From assembly GCF_014836665.1 (NCBI RefSeq), contig NZ_JACSQJ010000002.1, forward strand, positions 407,252 through 471,251: a stretch of 64,000 bases of DNA, read 5' to 3'. The number at the start of each line of letters is the position of its first letter. Positions within the stretch are counted from its first letter, which is position 1. Below, one piece after another: positions 20,069 to 33,014 of this stretch. The translations under genes and the position numbers were made by a program. Under the pieces are notes generated by a model. The model did not search any database. It was not told where the DNA came from and was given only the letters and a program-made list of their open reading frames with translations. The DNA comes from Luteimonas colneyensis. GTDB taxonomy: Bacteria; Pseudomonadota; Gammaproteobacteria; Xanthomonadales; Xanthomonadaceae.

Positions 20069-20553
20069 GCAATGCCCTCTGCTTTTGACAGGGATTTCAG
20101 GCGCTCGCGGGCGCGATGCAGGCGCACGCCGACGTTTTCCGCACTGATGCCCAGCATGTTGCCGATCTCCTGGTAATCGAAACCTTCCAGTTGCAGCATC
20201 AATACCTGCCGCAACATGAGTGGCAGCGTAGCCAGCGCCTCGAACAGCCACTGCGTGCGGGCGCAGGCATCGGCCATGGCCGGGTCCGCGACGTCGTGCA
20301 GCGCATCGTCAAACGGCACCGGCGACGGCATCCGGGTTTCCGCGCGCACGTGGCTGGCGCCCAGGTTGTGCGCGATGCGCAATACGAACGGCAACAGCCG
20401 GTCCGCTTCGCGCAGCCGCGGGAGGCTCTCCCAGATGGCGAGTAGCACCTCCTGCAGCAACTCCTCGCGCACGGCGGGGTTGAGCTCATAGCCGCACACC
20501 GCACGCCAAAGCTGCGGATGGAAGGCTTTTACCTGTGGCCAGAGTGGATGCAT
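20065..20553 (-). CDS. ECF-type RNA polymerase sigma factor
   Basis: A 162-aa protein. Region 2 is around ELLQEVLLAIWESLPRLREADRLLPFVLRIAHN (about 31-63). Region 4 has the helix-turn-helix LEGFDYQEIGNMLGISAENVGVRLHRARERL (about 122-152). It is divergent from the amidohydrolase operon, with 164 bases between the starts and a long inverted repeat in that gap. Autoregulation or activation of the divergent genes is possible but not shown by sequence. Confidence 0.9.
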   Translation of the reverse strand: MHPLWPQVKAFHPQLWRAVCGYELNPAVREELLQEVLLAIWESLPRLREADRLLPFVLRIAHNLGASHVRAETRMPSPVPFDDALHDVADPAMADACARTQWLFEALATLPLMLRQVLMLQLEGFDYQEIGNMLGISAENVGVRLHRARERLKSLSKAEGIA

Positions 20554-20627
20554 GGAGTCGTGTCTGGAGTGGGTCGGCCGTCGACCAGTGGGATGGCCAG
20601 CAATACCTCAGTCGGCGCTGGGGGCGC

Positions 20628-20669
20628 ATTTCTTACATGGAAACAAATTTTCTTTTTTTAGTAAGAAAT
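20628..20669. promoter_or_regulatory. Long inverted repeat in the sigma-factor / amidohydrolase divergent region
   Basis: Perfect 9-bp arms ATTTCTTAC and GTAAGAAAT separated by 24 bases of A/T-rich DNA (including a run of seven T). It is the most A/T-rich spot of this locus, 49 bases before the amidohydrolase start. Candidate operator or twin promoter element. Confidence 0.5.
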
Positions 20670-20717
20670 TCCCGGCTTCCCGCCACTCATCAGGCGATCC
20701 CACTCGAAAGGACACAC

Positions 20718-22166
20718 ATGATGCGACCTTCCACCCTCGCAAGCCTGCTGCTCCCTGCCGCGTTGTACGCACCAGCCCTCGTGCTGGCCGGCGCGCCATC
20801 CGTCGACGGCGCCTTGGCGCTCGACAATGTGCATATCGTCGAGGCCGAAGACAACCGCGTCAGCCCGCGCCGATGCGTGCGCGTGGAAGGCGCCGGCATC
20901 ACCACCATCACCGCGGCCGGCGAACCCGCCTGCCTGCGTGGTGCCCGAGCGATCGACCTGGAGGGCCGCTATCTGGTGCCAGGCCTGATCGACATGCACG
21001 CCCACCTCACCCTGGGGCCCATGGAGATCAAGCGCGAACGCGGCCGGGCCGTGATGCAGGCGCTGCCCGATGACGAGATCGCCGAACACAATGCTAGGCG
21101 GCTGGTGGCATTCGGCGTCACCACTATCCGCAATCCCGGTGGCGACCTGCACGCAGCGGCGCGGTACGAGGCACGCCTGGCCGCTGGCGAGCTGATCGGC
21201 CCCGAGAGCTTCAACGCAGGTCCGGTCATCAACAACGCCGACCTCCCCGGCCTAGCCACCGCGGCGCGCAACGCCGAGGACATGGAGCGAGTGGTCGGTG
21301 CACAGGTCGAGGCCGGTGCCGACTGGATCAAGCTCTATACCGGCCTCTCGCCCGAACTGCTGAAGGCCGGCATCGACGCCGCGCACCGGCATGGTCGTCC
21401 CGCCGTCGCGCACCTGGAAAGCATCGCGTGGCCCGACGCACTGGCGATGGGACTGGACGGCATCGTCCACCTGATGCCGCTGAGCCCGGACCTGTTGACT
21501 GCGAAGCAGCGCGCGGCGTGGCAAGCCACGGCCCGTGGCAGTACGTATTCGTTCTTCGAGTGGTGGGAGCACTTCGATCCCGAAGGGGCGCACGCCGACC
21601 AACTGGTCGCCGCCTATCAGGAGCATCGCCCAATCTTCGACGCCACGCTGGTCGCCTTCCATGCCGCCTTCGTGCAGGACCAGGACAACGCATACAGAGA
21701 CGACGCACGCCGCCATGCCCATCCGAAACTGCTGGCGCATTGGAACGAATGGTTCACCTTCGCCATCGGCTGGCAGCCCGAGGACTTCGAGCGCGCGCGC
21801 GCCGTGTGGCCGAAGGTGCAGCGGATGGCCGCGCGGCTGTATGCCACCGATGCGCGCATGACCCTGGGCACCGACATGAGCAACCCGTGGATCGCCCCGG
21901 GCATCAGCCTGCATCGCGAAATGCAACTGCTGGCCGAAGCCGGCGTGCCGAACGCACGACTGCTCTTGGCCGCCACCCGCCATGCCGCCGAAGCGCTGGG
22001 CGCCGGCCAGCGCCTGGGGCGAGTCGCTCCCGGTTTCGAGGCCGACTTGCTGGTGCTCGACGCTGACCCGCTGGAAGACATCCAGCACACACGCGACATC
22101 CACGCCGTCGTACTCAACGGCACGTTGCTCACCGCCGCCGCACTGAACCAACTCAAGGGAGAATGA
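20718..22166 (+). CDS. Exported amidohydrolase (imidazolonepropionase-like)
   Basis: A 482-aa protein with a signal peptide (about 1-25, ending LVLAGAP). Metal-dependent amidohydrolase motifs: HxH in GLIDMHAHLTLG, a lysine in DWIKLYTGL, histidines in AVAHLESI and DGIVHLM, and the catalytic Asp in TLGTDMSNPW. The C-terminus VAPGFEADLLVLDADPLEDI is typical of the COG1228 group, which includes exported Xaa-Pro and carbamate-type hydrolases. The substrate is unknown. AAAGGA precedes ATG 20718. It heads a three-gene overlapping operon. Confidence 0.87.
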   Translation: MMRPSTLASLLLPAALYAPALVLAGAPSVDGALALDNVHIVEAEDNRVSPRRCVRVEGAGITTITAAGEPACLRGARAIDLEGRYLVPGLIDMHAHLTLGPMEIKRERGRAVMQALPDDEIAEHNARRLVAFGVTTIRNPGGDLHAAARYEARLAAGELIGPESFNAGPVINNADLPGLATAARNAEDMERVVGAQVEAGADWIKLYTGLSPELLKAGIDAAHRHGRPAVAHLESIAWPDALAMGLDGIVHLMPLSPDLLTAKQRAAWQATARGSTYSFFEWWEHFDPEGAHADQLVAAYQEHRPIFDATLVAFHAAFVQDQDNAYRDDARRHAHPKLLAHWNEWFTFAIGWQPEDFERARAVWPKVQRMAARLYATDARMTLGTDMSNPWIAPGISLHREMQLLAEAGVPNARLLLAATRHAAEALGAGQRLGRVAPGFEADLLVLDADPLEDIQHTRDIHAVVLNGTLLTAAALNQLKGE

Positions 22167-22168
22167 CC

Positions 22169-22717
22169 ATGAAGCGCACGTTCCAACACATCGCCGCCCG
22201 CACCCTGCTGGCAGCAGGCTTGGCCCTGGGTCTGGCCAGCACCGCCCACGCCGGCCCCGAGGACTGGGAATCCCCTGAGGCCATCGTGCATGCTCTGTAT
22301 GAAACGATCTCCGCCGACGCCGGCGCAAAGCGCGACTGGGACCGCTACCGCGCCTTGTTCCTCGATGGCGCCCGCCTGTCGGTGGCCATGGATTCCAGTA
22401 TCGGAAGCGGCATCATGGGCATGGACAGCGAAGAGCTGATCACCCAGACCGAGAGCGCTTACGCCGCCACGGGCTTCCATGAGATCCCCTTGGTTACCAA
22501 GGTCGAGCAGCACGGACTGCTGGCCTCGGTGATGAGCAGCTTCGAGATCCGCCTGCGCCCCAGCGACAAGGAACCGCTCATGCGCGGACTGAACCACTTC
22601 CAACTGCTCAACGACGGTGAACGCTGGTGGATCGTGTCCAACGTGGGCACGGTGGAAACGCCCACCTCGCCGCTGCCCGAAGCATTCCAGCTGACGACCC
22701 GGGGAGGTGCGAAATGA
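22169..22717 (+). CDS. Exported NTF2-like-fold protein, unknown function
   Basis: A 182-aa protein with a signal peptide (1-29, ending STAHAG). The pattern PEAIVHALYETISADAGAKRDWDRYRALFLDGARLS with a closing LNDGERWWIVSNVG resembles SnoaL/NTF2-like domains, with no catalytic assignment. AAGGGAGA with a 6-base spacer favours ATG 22169; ATG 22163 overlaps the amidohydrolase stop. It is the middle gene of the operon, so it probably serves the same exported pathway. Confidence 0.75.
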   Translation: MKRTFQHIAARTLLAAGLALGLASTAHAGPEDWESPEAIVHALYETISADAGAKRDWDRYRALFLDGARLSVAMDSSIGSGIMGMDSEELITQTESAYAATGFHEIPLVTKVEQHGLLASVMSSFEIRLRPSDKEPLMRGLNHFQLLNDGERWWIVSNVGTVETPTSPLPEAFQLTTRGGAK

Positions 22718-22992
22718 GTGGCCCCGTTCCAGTCACGCCCGCGGATTCGCACGCGACCCAACGCCGCAAGTGGATGTGGATCAAGCTGGCCGGCACCGCA
22801 TGCCTGCTGTCGTGGGTGGCACTGGCGGTAGGCATCGGGCTGAAGGTAGACACCGGGGCGATGCTCGTCCTCGCCACATTGGCCGCGGTGACCACCGAAG
22901 GCACGATCTGGTTGGCGGCCCTACTCCTCGGGGTAAGCGCCTACCAAGCGCGCCGGCGCCTCTGGGAGAAACTCCGCCTGCGCATGCGTTGA
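22714..22992 (+). CDS. Small two-helix membrane protein (transporter-suffix-like)
   Basis: A 92-aa protein with hydrophobic segments at about 21-44 and 48-75 and a basic C-terminal end (QARRRLWEKLRLRMR). It resembles the short transporter-suffix-domain proteins of proteobacteria, whose role is unknown. The start overlaps the previous stop by ATGA (22714-22717) and follows GGGGAGG. Confidence 0.7.
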   Translation: MSGPVPVTPADSHATQRRKWMWIKLAGTACLLSWVALAVGIGLKVDTGAMLVLATLAAVTTEGTIWLAALLLGVSAYQARRRLWEKLRLRMR

Positions 22993-23306
22993 ACGACGGC
23001 CAAGCGGTCGCCGCTGGGCAGCGACCGCTTGGGGTCGGAAGCGGTCTTGTCAGCGATTAAGCGCGAAGTCGGATCGGCGGCGCCTCGGCCGCCGTCGACC
23101 GAACGGCAGTCTGCGCGCCTAGGGGATGCTGCCCCGACACCGGGCGCCCTTGCACGTCCTGGTAGCGGTGGGTCCCCGCGGGCCCGAGCGGTGCGTGGGC
23201 CGATCGCGCAAACTATGCGCCATCGTCGCCTTGCCGACCTTCCAAGGGCGTCTGGCCCTGCCCGTAAAAACGCGCTGGCGCCACCCCCACCTGCCGTGCC
23301 CCGCCC
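22993..23306. other. Intergenic stretch with nested inverted repeats
   Basis: No supported gene in 314 bases. It contains two nested inverted repeats that share an arm: AAGCGGTC (23003-23010) pairs with GACCGCTT (23023-23030), and that arm also pairs with AAGCGGTC (23039-23046). The remainder is unremarkable G+C-rich sequence. Confidence 0.6.
23023..23046. repeat. Island hairpin repeat, copy C
   Basis: GACCGCTT-GGGGTCGG-AAGCGGTC, a perfect 8-bp stem with an 8-base loop. It is the most regular copy, with an additional AAGCGGTC 12 bases upstream giving an alternative fold. Confidence 0.75.
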
Positions 23307-25517
23307 ATGAAGAAGACGCCCCACCCGTCCCGAACCCCCGCCTTGCCCTCACCGCCCGATGCGGCTCGGCGTTCCGAACAGGCCGTGATGGTCGACCTCG
23401 AGGCCTTGTGCACCCGGCCGGGCTACATCCACGCCGTCGCGGCTTTGTGCTTTCGCGACAACATGATGTTGATCGGCGAGCACCTGACGGAGTCGGACCT
23501 GCAGGATCGGTTCAATCCAAATCGTTTGCTGCGGACCGAGATCAACACGCTGCTAGGGCTGATGCTCAAGGCACCCATCGACTGGTCCGTCCCGACGCGT
23601 GAAGTGCTCGGCGAGCACATCCAGGCGAGTGATCGGCTTCTGCAGGAGCTGCACGACGCCCTGTCGGGTGCGTTCGATCTGGGTGAAATGCTCCAAGTCC
23701 TGGAATGCGGCGAGACCCACAATCCCTTCGACTCGGGCGAGGTGCTGCGCGAGCCGATCTTCTACGCGGCCGAGTCGGCGTACAACTTCCAGTATCTGGA
23801 CCTGGCGGCCCGCCGCTACGCCGCCGACGCTGACTGGTTGGCGGCGAACGTCGGCTTCACCATGGAGCAGGCGTGCGCGGTAGCGAACGCGGCCGATCAG
23901 TTGCTGATGCACCAATTCCCCGCCATGGTCGAGTCGCTCCGCGACGTGCCGGTGGAGCAGTGGTCCCTGCTCCATGCGTTCAGGATCAATCCTGCGCGCC
24001 TCGCGGACGCCACCGGCCTCTCGCGGGAGCTGGTCGAATGCATCCTGCTGCGTTTCACCGTGCCGGACGGGGACTCGAATCCGCGTTTCACCTCGCTCCA
24101 GGAGTTCAACCAGATCGCAGCGACGCCGCTGCTTCGCACGCCGCAGGGCGACTTCATCCTGCTGCAGAACTACGCGCTCGCGGAGGCGCTGTACGACTCG
24201 CCGTTCTACTGGATGAACGACGACAAGCCCTACCGGCCGCAGCGGGACAAGCATCGGGGTGAATTCACCGAGGACTTCGTTGCTGAGCGCCTGGCGCGCG
24301 TCTTCGGCGCCGATCGCGTCCACACCAACGTCGATCTTTGGCACGGCAAGACGAAGGTCGCCGAGATCGACGTGCTCGTGCTGTGGGCCGACCGCGCCGT
24401 CATCGTGCAGGCGAAGGCCAAACGGCTGACGGTGGAAGCGCGCAAGGGCAACGACCAGATCATTCGAGATGACTTCAAGAAGAGCGTACAGGACGCTTAC
24501 GACCAAGGATTGGCCTGCGCTGAAGTTCTCGGCGCCGCGGGGTATACGGCGTCTCGCAACGACGGCTCCACCATCGACGTCTCGGGCATCACCGAGATCT
24601 TCATGTTCTGCGTGGTCAGCGACCACTACCCGGCGCTGAGCTTCCAGGCCCGGCAGTTTCTGAAAACCCGCGACGTGGAGCGAGTCCGCGCGGCACTCGT
24701 CTGCGATGTCTTCCTGATCGATGTGCTCACCGAGTTCCTGGAGACGCCCCTCCAGCTGCTGAGCTACATCGCCCGGCGCGCGCGGTACGACGACGGCTTG
24801 CTGGCCGCGCAGGAGCTCACCATCCTGGCGTACCACCTCAAGCACAACCTCTGGCTCGAGGACCGCACCTCGATGCTGCAGCTCGCCGAGGACTTCACCG
24901 CGGGCGTCGACGTCGCGATGACGGTGCGCCGGCGCGGCTTTCCGGGCGACGCGACCCCGGAGGGCTTTCTCACCCGCTTCGAGGGCAAGGCCCTCGGCCG
25001 CATCGTGCGCGAGATCGAGCGCCACCCCGAACCGGCCGTGCTCGAGCAAGGCTTTCAACTGCTCGAGATGAGCGGGGACGCCTTTGACGACCTGAGCCGC
25101 ATGGTGGAACGCATGGCCCTTCGCTCGTCGCAGGACGGCGCGCCGCACGACGTCGCGCTCATCTTTGCCGACGGCAGCGGTGTCACGTTCATGAGTTCGA
25201 ATGCGCCGGACCACGAGGCGGCCGAGCGGCTGGCGGCGCTGTGCGTTCGACGCAAGTATCGGCAAAAAGCGGATCGCTGGTTCGGCGTATGCGTCAGTGG
25301 AGGGGACGCGCGGCTTCGGTTCGGTCTTCGACTGGCCGAGCCGTGGGTGCAGGACGACACGATGGACGCATCCACCCACGGCATGACCCAGCCCCTCACC
25401 CCGAAGGCGGCGTACGAGCGCGCGTTTCGAGGTGGCCGAAGCAAGCCCAAGGTCGGGCGGAATGACCCCTGCCCGTGTGGATCAGGGCGGAAGCACAAGA
25501 AGTGCTGCATCGCCTGA
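23307..25517 (+). CDS. Large nuclease-like protein with PD-(D/E)xK-type core and C-terminal SEC-C motif
   Basis: A 736-aa protein of no named family I recognise. Residues about 315-375 look like a restriction-endonuclease fold: Glu319 (GEFTEDFVAERL), Asp355 (AEIDVLVLW) and the strand IVQAKAK with Gln368 and Lys370, close to NERD/Mrr-type D-QxK nuclease cores. Residues 1-300 and 380-690 are helical with no clear motif. The last 20 residues hold a SEC-C zinc motif (RNDPCPCGSGRKHKKCC), often fused to nucleic-acid-acting proteins. As a solitary gene between hairpin repeats in an island it is a candidate defence gene. Nuclease activity is inferred. Confidence 0.7.
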   Translation: MKKTPHPSRTPALPSPPDAARRSEQAVMVDLEALCTRPGYIHAVAALCFRDNMMLIGEHLTESDLQDRFNPNRLLRTEINTLLGLMLKAPIDWSVPTREVLGEHIQASDRLLQELHDALSGAFDLGEMLQVLECGETHNPFDSGEVLREPIFYAAESAYNFQYLDLAARRYAADADWLAANVGFTMEQACAVANAADQLLMHQFPAMVESLRDVPVEQWSLLHAFRINPARLADATGLSRELVECILLRFTVPDGDSNPRFTSLQEFNQIAATPLLRTPQGDFILLQNYALAEALYDSPFYWMNDDKPYRPQRDKHRGEFTEDFVAERLARVFGADRVHTNVDLWHGKTKVAEIDVLVLWADRAVIVQAKAKRLTVEARKGNDQIIRDDFKKSVQDAYDQGLACAEVLGAAGYTASRNDGSTIDVSGITEIFMFCVVSDHYPALSFQARQFLKTRDVERVRAALVCDVFLIDVLTEFLETPLQLLSYIARRARYDDGLLAAQELTILAYHLKHNLWLEDRTSMLQLAEDFTAGVDVAMTVRRRGFPGDATPEGFLTRFEGKALGRIVREIERHPEPAVLEQGFQLLEMSGDAFDDLSRMVERMALRSSQDGAPHDVALIFADGSGVTFMSSNAPDHEAAERLAALCVRRKYRQKADRWFGVCVSGGDARLRFGLRLAEPWVQDDTMDASTHGMTQPLTPKAAYERAFRGGRSKPKVGRNDPCPCGSGRKHKKCCIA

Positions 25518-25587
25518 TTGCGTGCGCCGATAACGGCGCATTAGCGTTCCAGTCGCTCCTCACCAGCTCGCCGGTGTTGACCGGACG

Positions 25588-25615
25588 ATGTCCGCTTCCG
25601 GCCAGAAGCGGACGT
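25588..25615. repeat. Island hairpin repeat, copy D
   Basis: ATGTCCGCTTCCGGCC then AGAAGCGGACGT: stem ATGTCCGCTT/AGAAGCGGACGT with near-perfect pairing. It lies 70 bases after the nuclease-like gene stop and is the longest-stemmed copy. Confidence 0.7.
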
Positions 25616-25793
25616 TCTGGCTGACCCGAACTGCCGCTTCGAATCCACTCTTTCAGAGGGTCGGCAGGGATTCGTGTAAAAAACGGCCAAAGGTGAGCTA
25701 ACTGCCTGTCATAGCTGACTTTCTTGGCCGCTCCAGCCACGCTTCAGAACGGAGCATTTCTTCTTCGAGGACCGGACAACGGGCCGTAACTCG

Positions 25794-26417
25794 TTATTTC
25801 ACCTCGTCCCGGTAACTCCGCCAAGCCATGCGGAGTACCCGAGCGGAGGACCGCAGAAACATCAGCAACAGTCCACCGGCGATGACCAGATCGGGCCAGC
25901 CGGCATCGAACAGCCACACGCCGGCGGCTGCCAGCAGCACCGCAACACCCTCGTACAGGTCATTGCGCGAGCACTCCCAGGCCGATGACATGTTCACGTC
26001 GCCAAAGCGGTACGGGGTAAGCAGCCACAGGCACAAGGCGTTGAACGCAAGATTGATCACGGCGGCGATGCCGATGGCCTCGAAGATCGGCACCTCCGGG
26101 TGGGCCAGGCGCCAGCCGATCTGGATGGCGACCGCAACCGCGGCACCGAGGATCAGCAATCCCTTGAACAACGCCACCCTGGCCTTGGCGCGCAGGCTCG
26201 CGCCGATCACTGCCAGGCTCAGCAGATAGGTCAACGCATCACCGAGGTTGTCGAGGCTGCCCGACAGCAACGAGGACGAGCCGCTGTAGATCGCTGCGGT
26301 GATCATCATCACGAAGCTGGCGATGTTGATTGCCAGCACGATCATCAACACGCGCCGCTGCCCCGCCTCCAGGGCGCGGATATCCACCGTGCTTCCGCAG
26401 CCGCACGAATCACTCAT
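25794..26417 (-). CDS. CDF-type cation efflux transporter (short form)
   Basis: A 207-aa cation diffusion facilitator with an N-terminal CGCG metal-binding motif (SDSCGCGSTVD), six membrane helices, and the metal-site motif SGSLDNLGDALTYLLSL (Asp residues in helix 2), repeated later as NDLYEGVAVL. It lacks the C-terminal cytoplasmic domain. Divergent from a CadR/ZntR-like MerR gene with a MerR-type promoter driving this gene. The likely substrates are Zn, Cd, Co or Pb. ATG 26417 is preferred over 26423 because GGAGACATGATC places GGAG 8 bases upstream. Confidence 0.88.
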   Translation of the reverse strand: MSDSCGCGSTVDIRALEAGQRRVLMIVLAINIASFVMMITAAIYSGSSSLLSGSLDNLGDALTYLLSLAVIGASLRAKARVALFKGLLILGAAVAVAIQIGWRLAHPEVPIFEAIGIAAVINLAFNALCLWLLTPYRFGDVNMSSAWECSRNDLYEGVAVLLAAAGVWLFDAGWPDLVIAGGLLLMFLRSSARVLRMAWRSYRDEVK

Positions 26418-26476
26418 GATCATGTCTCCGAGTCGAGCGGGCGTCCGAGGATTTGCGGCCCGCTTCCAGGTCGGCG

Positions 26477-26507
26477 ATCCTAAACCCCGGAGTCGCTACA
26501 GAGTCAA
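26477..26507 (-). promoter_or_regulatory. MerR-type promoter with 19-bp spacer for the CDF gene
   Basis: On the minus strand: -35 TTGACT (26507-26502), a 19-bp spacer, and -10 TAGGAT (26482-26477). The spacer contains an imperfect dyad (CTCTGTAG / ACTCCGGGG). An over-long 19-bp spacer is the signature of promoters remodelled by metal-bound MerR proteins. It faces the CDF gene and abuts the start of the MerR gene. Confidence 0.8.
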
Positions 26508-26511
26508 GCCC

Positions 26512-26907
26512 ATGAAGATCGGAGAGGTCGCGGAGCGCAGCGGGTGCCATCCCGAAACCGTGCGCTACTACGAGCGCATCGGGTTGTTGCCTGCCCCGCC
26601 GCGCACGGCGGGCGGGTATCGCGACTACCGTCCCGCCGACGCGGATCGGCTGCGCTTCATCAGCCGCGGACGCGAACTGGGCTTCTCGCTGGAGGAGATC
26701 CGCAGCCTGCTGGGCCTGGCCGAAGACGACGGGTTGTCCTGCCAGGATGTCGACCGTCTTGCCCGCGGGCACCTGCTGGACATCCGGAACCGGCTAAACG
26801 ACCTTCAGCGGATGGCCTCGGAGCTCGAACGGGTGATTGGCAGTTGCAGCGGCGGCGAGCGCGGCCAGTGCGCCATCCTCGACACGCTGCGCCACCCGCC
26901 ATCCTAG
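26512..26907 (+). CDS. MerR-family heavy-metal regulator (CadR/ZntR-like)
   Basis: A 131-aa protein with MerR helix-turn-helix MKIGEVAERSGCHPETVRYYERIGLLP, a dimerisation helix and a C-terminal metal loop GSCSGGERGQC. Cysteines at 77, 112 and 120 match the spacing of Cd/Pb/Zn sensors (CadR uses 77, 112 and 119). Mercury sensors have a different loop. It probably controls the divergent CDF gene through the 19-bp-spacer promoter. Confidence 0.92.
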   Translation: MKIGEVAERSGCHPETVRYYERIGLLPAPPRTAGGYRDYRPADADRLRFISRGRELGFSLEEIRSLLGLAEDDGLSCQDVDRLARGHLLDIRNRLNDLQRMASELERVIGSCSGGERGQCAILDTLRHPPS

Positions 26908-26915
26908 GTCGGCAC

Positions 26916-27509
26916 TCAAGCGTCCTCTTCGCCACGGGCATCCTGCAGGATCTCGATGCCCCCTTTCAGGGCGATCGCCGCCACTGCGAGCCCCACGACG
27001 AGGTCGGGCCAGGCCCGCCCGGTCCACAGCACCAGTCCGCCACCCACGAGCACGCCTGCGTTGGCGATGAAATCGTTGGTGCTGAAGGTCGTCGCGGCAC
27101 GCACGTTCACATTGGCCTGCCGGATTTTCTTGAGCAGCCACACGCATGTCGCGTTTACCAGGCCGGCCCCCAGCGCCATCACCATCATCGTCGTACCAAT
27201 GGGCTCGGCGTCACCCAGGAACCGACGGCCCACGTCGACCAGGATCCCAGCGGCGAACAGGATCAGCAGCCAGCCGGACACTTTGGCCGCCGACCGTTTC
27301 CAGGCTTGTGAGCGACTGAGTGCGAGCAGGGTGATGATGTAGACGGCGCTGTCGGACGCATTGTCCAGTCCATTTGCGATCAGAGCGCTTGAGCCGGCGG
27401 CGACGCCCGTGACCCCGAACCCCGCGGCAAGCGCGAGGTTCAGGGCGAGGACGATCAACAGGATCCGGCGCTGGTGCGCGTCGTGTATCTCGATCTTCTC
27501 TTCACTCAA
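26916..27509 (-). CDS. Second CDF-type cation transporter, last gene of the czc operon
   Basis: A 197-aa CDF protein with six helices and the motif IANGLDNASDSAVYIITLLAL, repeated later as TNDFIANAGVLVGGG. No long C-terminal domain. Start TTG 27509 is chosen because GGAGG lies nine bases before it inside the end of czcA; the longer frame would overlap czcA. It is only two bases from the czcA stop, so it belongs to the efflux operon. A role in loading or parallel export of the same metal is inferred. Confidence 0.85.
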   Translation of the reverse strand: MSEEKIEIHDAHQRRILLIVLALNLALAAGFGVTGVAAGSSALIANGLDNASDSAVYIITLLALSRSQAWKRSAAKVSGWLLILFAAGILVDVGRRFLGDAEPIGTTMMVMALGAGLVNATCVWLLKKIRQANVNVRAATTFSTNDFIANAGVLVGGGLVLWTGRAWPDLVVGLAVAAIALKGGIEILQDARGEEDA

Positions 27510-27510
27510 C

Positions 27511-31677
<4,167 letters not shown>

Positions 31678-31681
<4 letters not shown>

Positions 31682-32958
31682 GGGGTTGCTCCTTGGTTGT
31701 GTTGCAGGCCCGGGCCGGCGACGAATGCCTGGCCGGTCAGCCGCTGGATCTCGATCAGGGCGCGCTGGGCTTCCAGCGCCGCCGCCAGCTGTTGCTGCCG
31801 TGCGGCGGCGTGCTCCGCCTGCAGGCTCGACCACTCCAGATAACTGGCGGCGCCTGCGCGGTACGCGGTGGCGGCCGCGGCTTCGGCCTTGGCCAGACGT
31901 GGAAGCACGTCCTCACCTAGCCGCTGTGCTTCCAGGCGGGCCACCCCGAAGCGGCCATGCGCCTCAGCGAGGGTGGAGTAGAGCGACAGCCCCATGGCCT
32001 CCCGTTCGATTTCCAGCGCTGTCAACTCGGCGCGTGCGGCACGGATGCCCGGCTGTGCCCGGCGAGTGGTGCCCAGCGGGATAGAGACACTGCCGACCAA
32101 GCCGAAGTCATCGCCCTCCGCCATCCGTCGCACGCCCACCTGCCAGTCGAAGTCGGGGGTCGCTTCGCTGCGTGCCAGCTGCAGGCGCGCCTCGCCAATG
32201 CGCTGCTGGTCGACGAACTGCGCCAGCTCGGGAGTGCGTTGCAACCAATCGGCGAGTACCGCGAAGTCCGCGACCTGGGGCACATCCAGCGGATCGCCGC
32301 CGACGATCTCAAATGCGGGATTTCGCTCGCCCCACAGGGCCGCGAGGTGCTGGCGGGCGGCCGCCTCACGTTGCCGGGCACGGGCGCTATCCAGTTCGGC
32401 CCGCGCAAAGGCCGCCTGGGCGGTGAGTACGACCGACTCGGGCGAAGCGCCAGCCTCGTGACGCCGGCGCGCCGCAGCAACGGTGCGATCGCGCTGGTCG
32501 ACGCCCAACTGCGCAAGCTCGCCTTCGCGTTGCGCACCGACGACTGCTAGGTAGCGGCGGGCCACTTCGGCCAGGAGATCCAACCGCCGCGCCTCGCGCC
32601 CGATGGCCAGCGCATCGATCCGGCTTTGCGCGAGCGTGCGGCGGGCATCGAGCTTGCCGCCGCGCTCCAGCACGGAGGCGAGGCTCAGCGTGATCTCGGC
32701 GCCATCCAGGCCGCTGGCCGGGCCGGTACCGAGCACGTTCTCGACCTCGGCTCCAGCGACCAGCGCCGGGCGCAACGAGGAGCGATCCAGTTCGGCTTTC
32801 AGGGCCTCATGGCGGGCGCCAAACAGGCGCAGATCGGGGTGTGTATCGGCAACGCGGAGGAAAGCGTCGTCCAGGGTGAGGGGGTCGGCGGCGTGCGTGG
32901 GGAATGCCACGGCACACACGGCGACGAACGCGGCCAGGGCCGCTGATCGCAAACGCAT
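31678..32958 (-). CDS. czcC: CzcC-type outer-membrane factor (TolC family)
   Basis: A 426-aa protein with a signal peptide (1-23, THAAD). Two internally similar coiled-coil repeats of the outer-membrane efflux protein family, with PLTLDDAFLRVADTHPDLRL at the mature N-terminus and EAHGRFGVARLEAQRLGEDVLPRLAKAEAAAATAYRAGAASYLEW in the second repeat. It forms the outer-membrane exit duct for CzcAB. It is preceded 57 bases upstream by the His-rich czcI-like gene. Confidence 0.9.
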
Positions 32959-33014
32959 GGGGGTTGCTCCGATGAATCGAATTGACGGGAGTCGGCATCA
33001 GGCCGACGGCGCGG

